Below, in pieces: positions 23,904 to 24,022 of a stretch of DNA of 24,022 bases (its first letter is position 1; every line of letters starts with the position of its first letter). The stretch is taken from contig JBOHER010000092.1 of the NCBI GenBank assembly GCA_050701115.1, forward strand, positions 1 to 24,022, read 5' to 3'. The translations under genes were made by a program, and so were the position numbers. Source of the DNA: JBOHER01 sp050701115 (GTDB lineage Bacteria; Actinomycetota; Actinomycetes; Mycobacteriales; Pseudonocardiaceae). The notes beneath the pieces are model-generated. The model did not search any database. It worked only from the letters and a program-made list of their open reading frames with translations, and was not told the DNA's origin.

Positions 23904-24022
23904 TCAAGCGGCGGTCGCGACGAGCTCGTTGAATCGTTCGGCTGGAGTATCCCATGCGAGGGTCTCGCGTGGGCGGCCGTTGAGGAGGGCGGCGAAGCGG
24001 TCGAGGTCATCTTGGGTGTAGA
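23904..24022 (-). CDS. IS30-family transposase, C-terminal part (runs off the window)
   Basis: The last 38 residues of a leftward gene are visible, including DRFAALLNGRPRETLAWDTP followed by AERFNELVATAA and a TGA stop at 23904-23906. The LNxRPRxTLxWxTPAE segment is the typical C-terminus of IS30-family DDE transposases, just after the catalytic glutamate region. The start and the catalytic domain lie beyond 24022, so I cannot say whether the element is intact. It marks the right edge of the region as a site of insertion. Confidence 0.85.
   Translation of the reverse strand, partial: YTQDDLDRFAALLNGRPRETLAWDTPAERFNELVATAA

Noticed and set aside
1..24022. tRNA genes, riboswitches and CRISPR arrays
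   Set aside because: No T-loop-like GTTCGANTC context with a cloverleaf, no conserved riboswitch core and no regularly spaced long repeats were found on reading both strands.

Overview
The window is high in G+C, uses GTG and TTG starts freely, and its genes often overlap by 4 to 17 bases. Together with an arginine-rich, actinobacterial-style solute-binding protein and a KstR2-like TetR regulator, this suggests an actinobacterium; the genus cannot be named from the sequence.

Layout. The left edge (1-278) holds short repeats resembling an insertion-sequence end. A leftward SDR dehydrogenase (279-1175) follows, then a stretch without genes, a small frameshifted gene (1685-1898) and an APH-fold phosphotransferase (2025-2900). 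From 2994 to 21009 lies one large sugar-catabolic locus in three transcription units. Unit 1 runs leftward (6110 to 2994) and encodes a CUT1-type ABC sugar importer: binding protein, MalF-like and MalG-like permeases, and no ATPase. Unit 2 runs rightward (6404-12586): FadR-family regulator, isochorismatase-fold hydrolase, SDR, amidohydrolase, DUF1537 kinase, D-2-hydroxyacid dehydrogenase and HpcH/HpaI aldolase. Unit 3 runs rightward (12976-21009): SMP-30 lactonase, RhmD-like sugar-acid dehydratase, DUF4432 mutarotase-like protein, Gfo/Idh/MocA dehydrogenase, GH36 alpha-galactosidase, PfkB (KDG-type) kinase and KDPG/KDPGal-type aldolase. A decayed class II aldolase gene sits between units 2 and 3. 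The right part holds a broken nucleotidyltransferase-like gene, a TetR regulator, a double-GNAT acetyltransferase and, at the very end, the C-terminus of an IS30-family transposase.

How the genes may work together. Unit 3 encodes all the enzyme classes of an oxidative (De Ley-Doudoroff-like) route: glycoside cleavage, anomer exchange, C1 oxidation, lactone opening, dehydration to a 2-keto-3-deoxy acid, phosphorylation, and aldol cleavage to pyruvate plus a triose phosphate. Unit 2 encodes a second, different set of dehydrogenases, lactonase-like hydrolase, kinase and aldolase, perhaps for the other half of an imported alpha-galactoside or for a second acid. The heads of the three units share a TTGACAAC-like element about 60-85 bases before their start codons, which suggests joint control, possibly by the FadR-family protein. 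The exact substrates are inference. Mobile-element traces at both edges and three gene remnants point to a rearranged accessory region.
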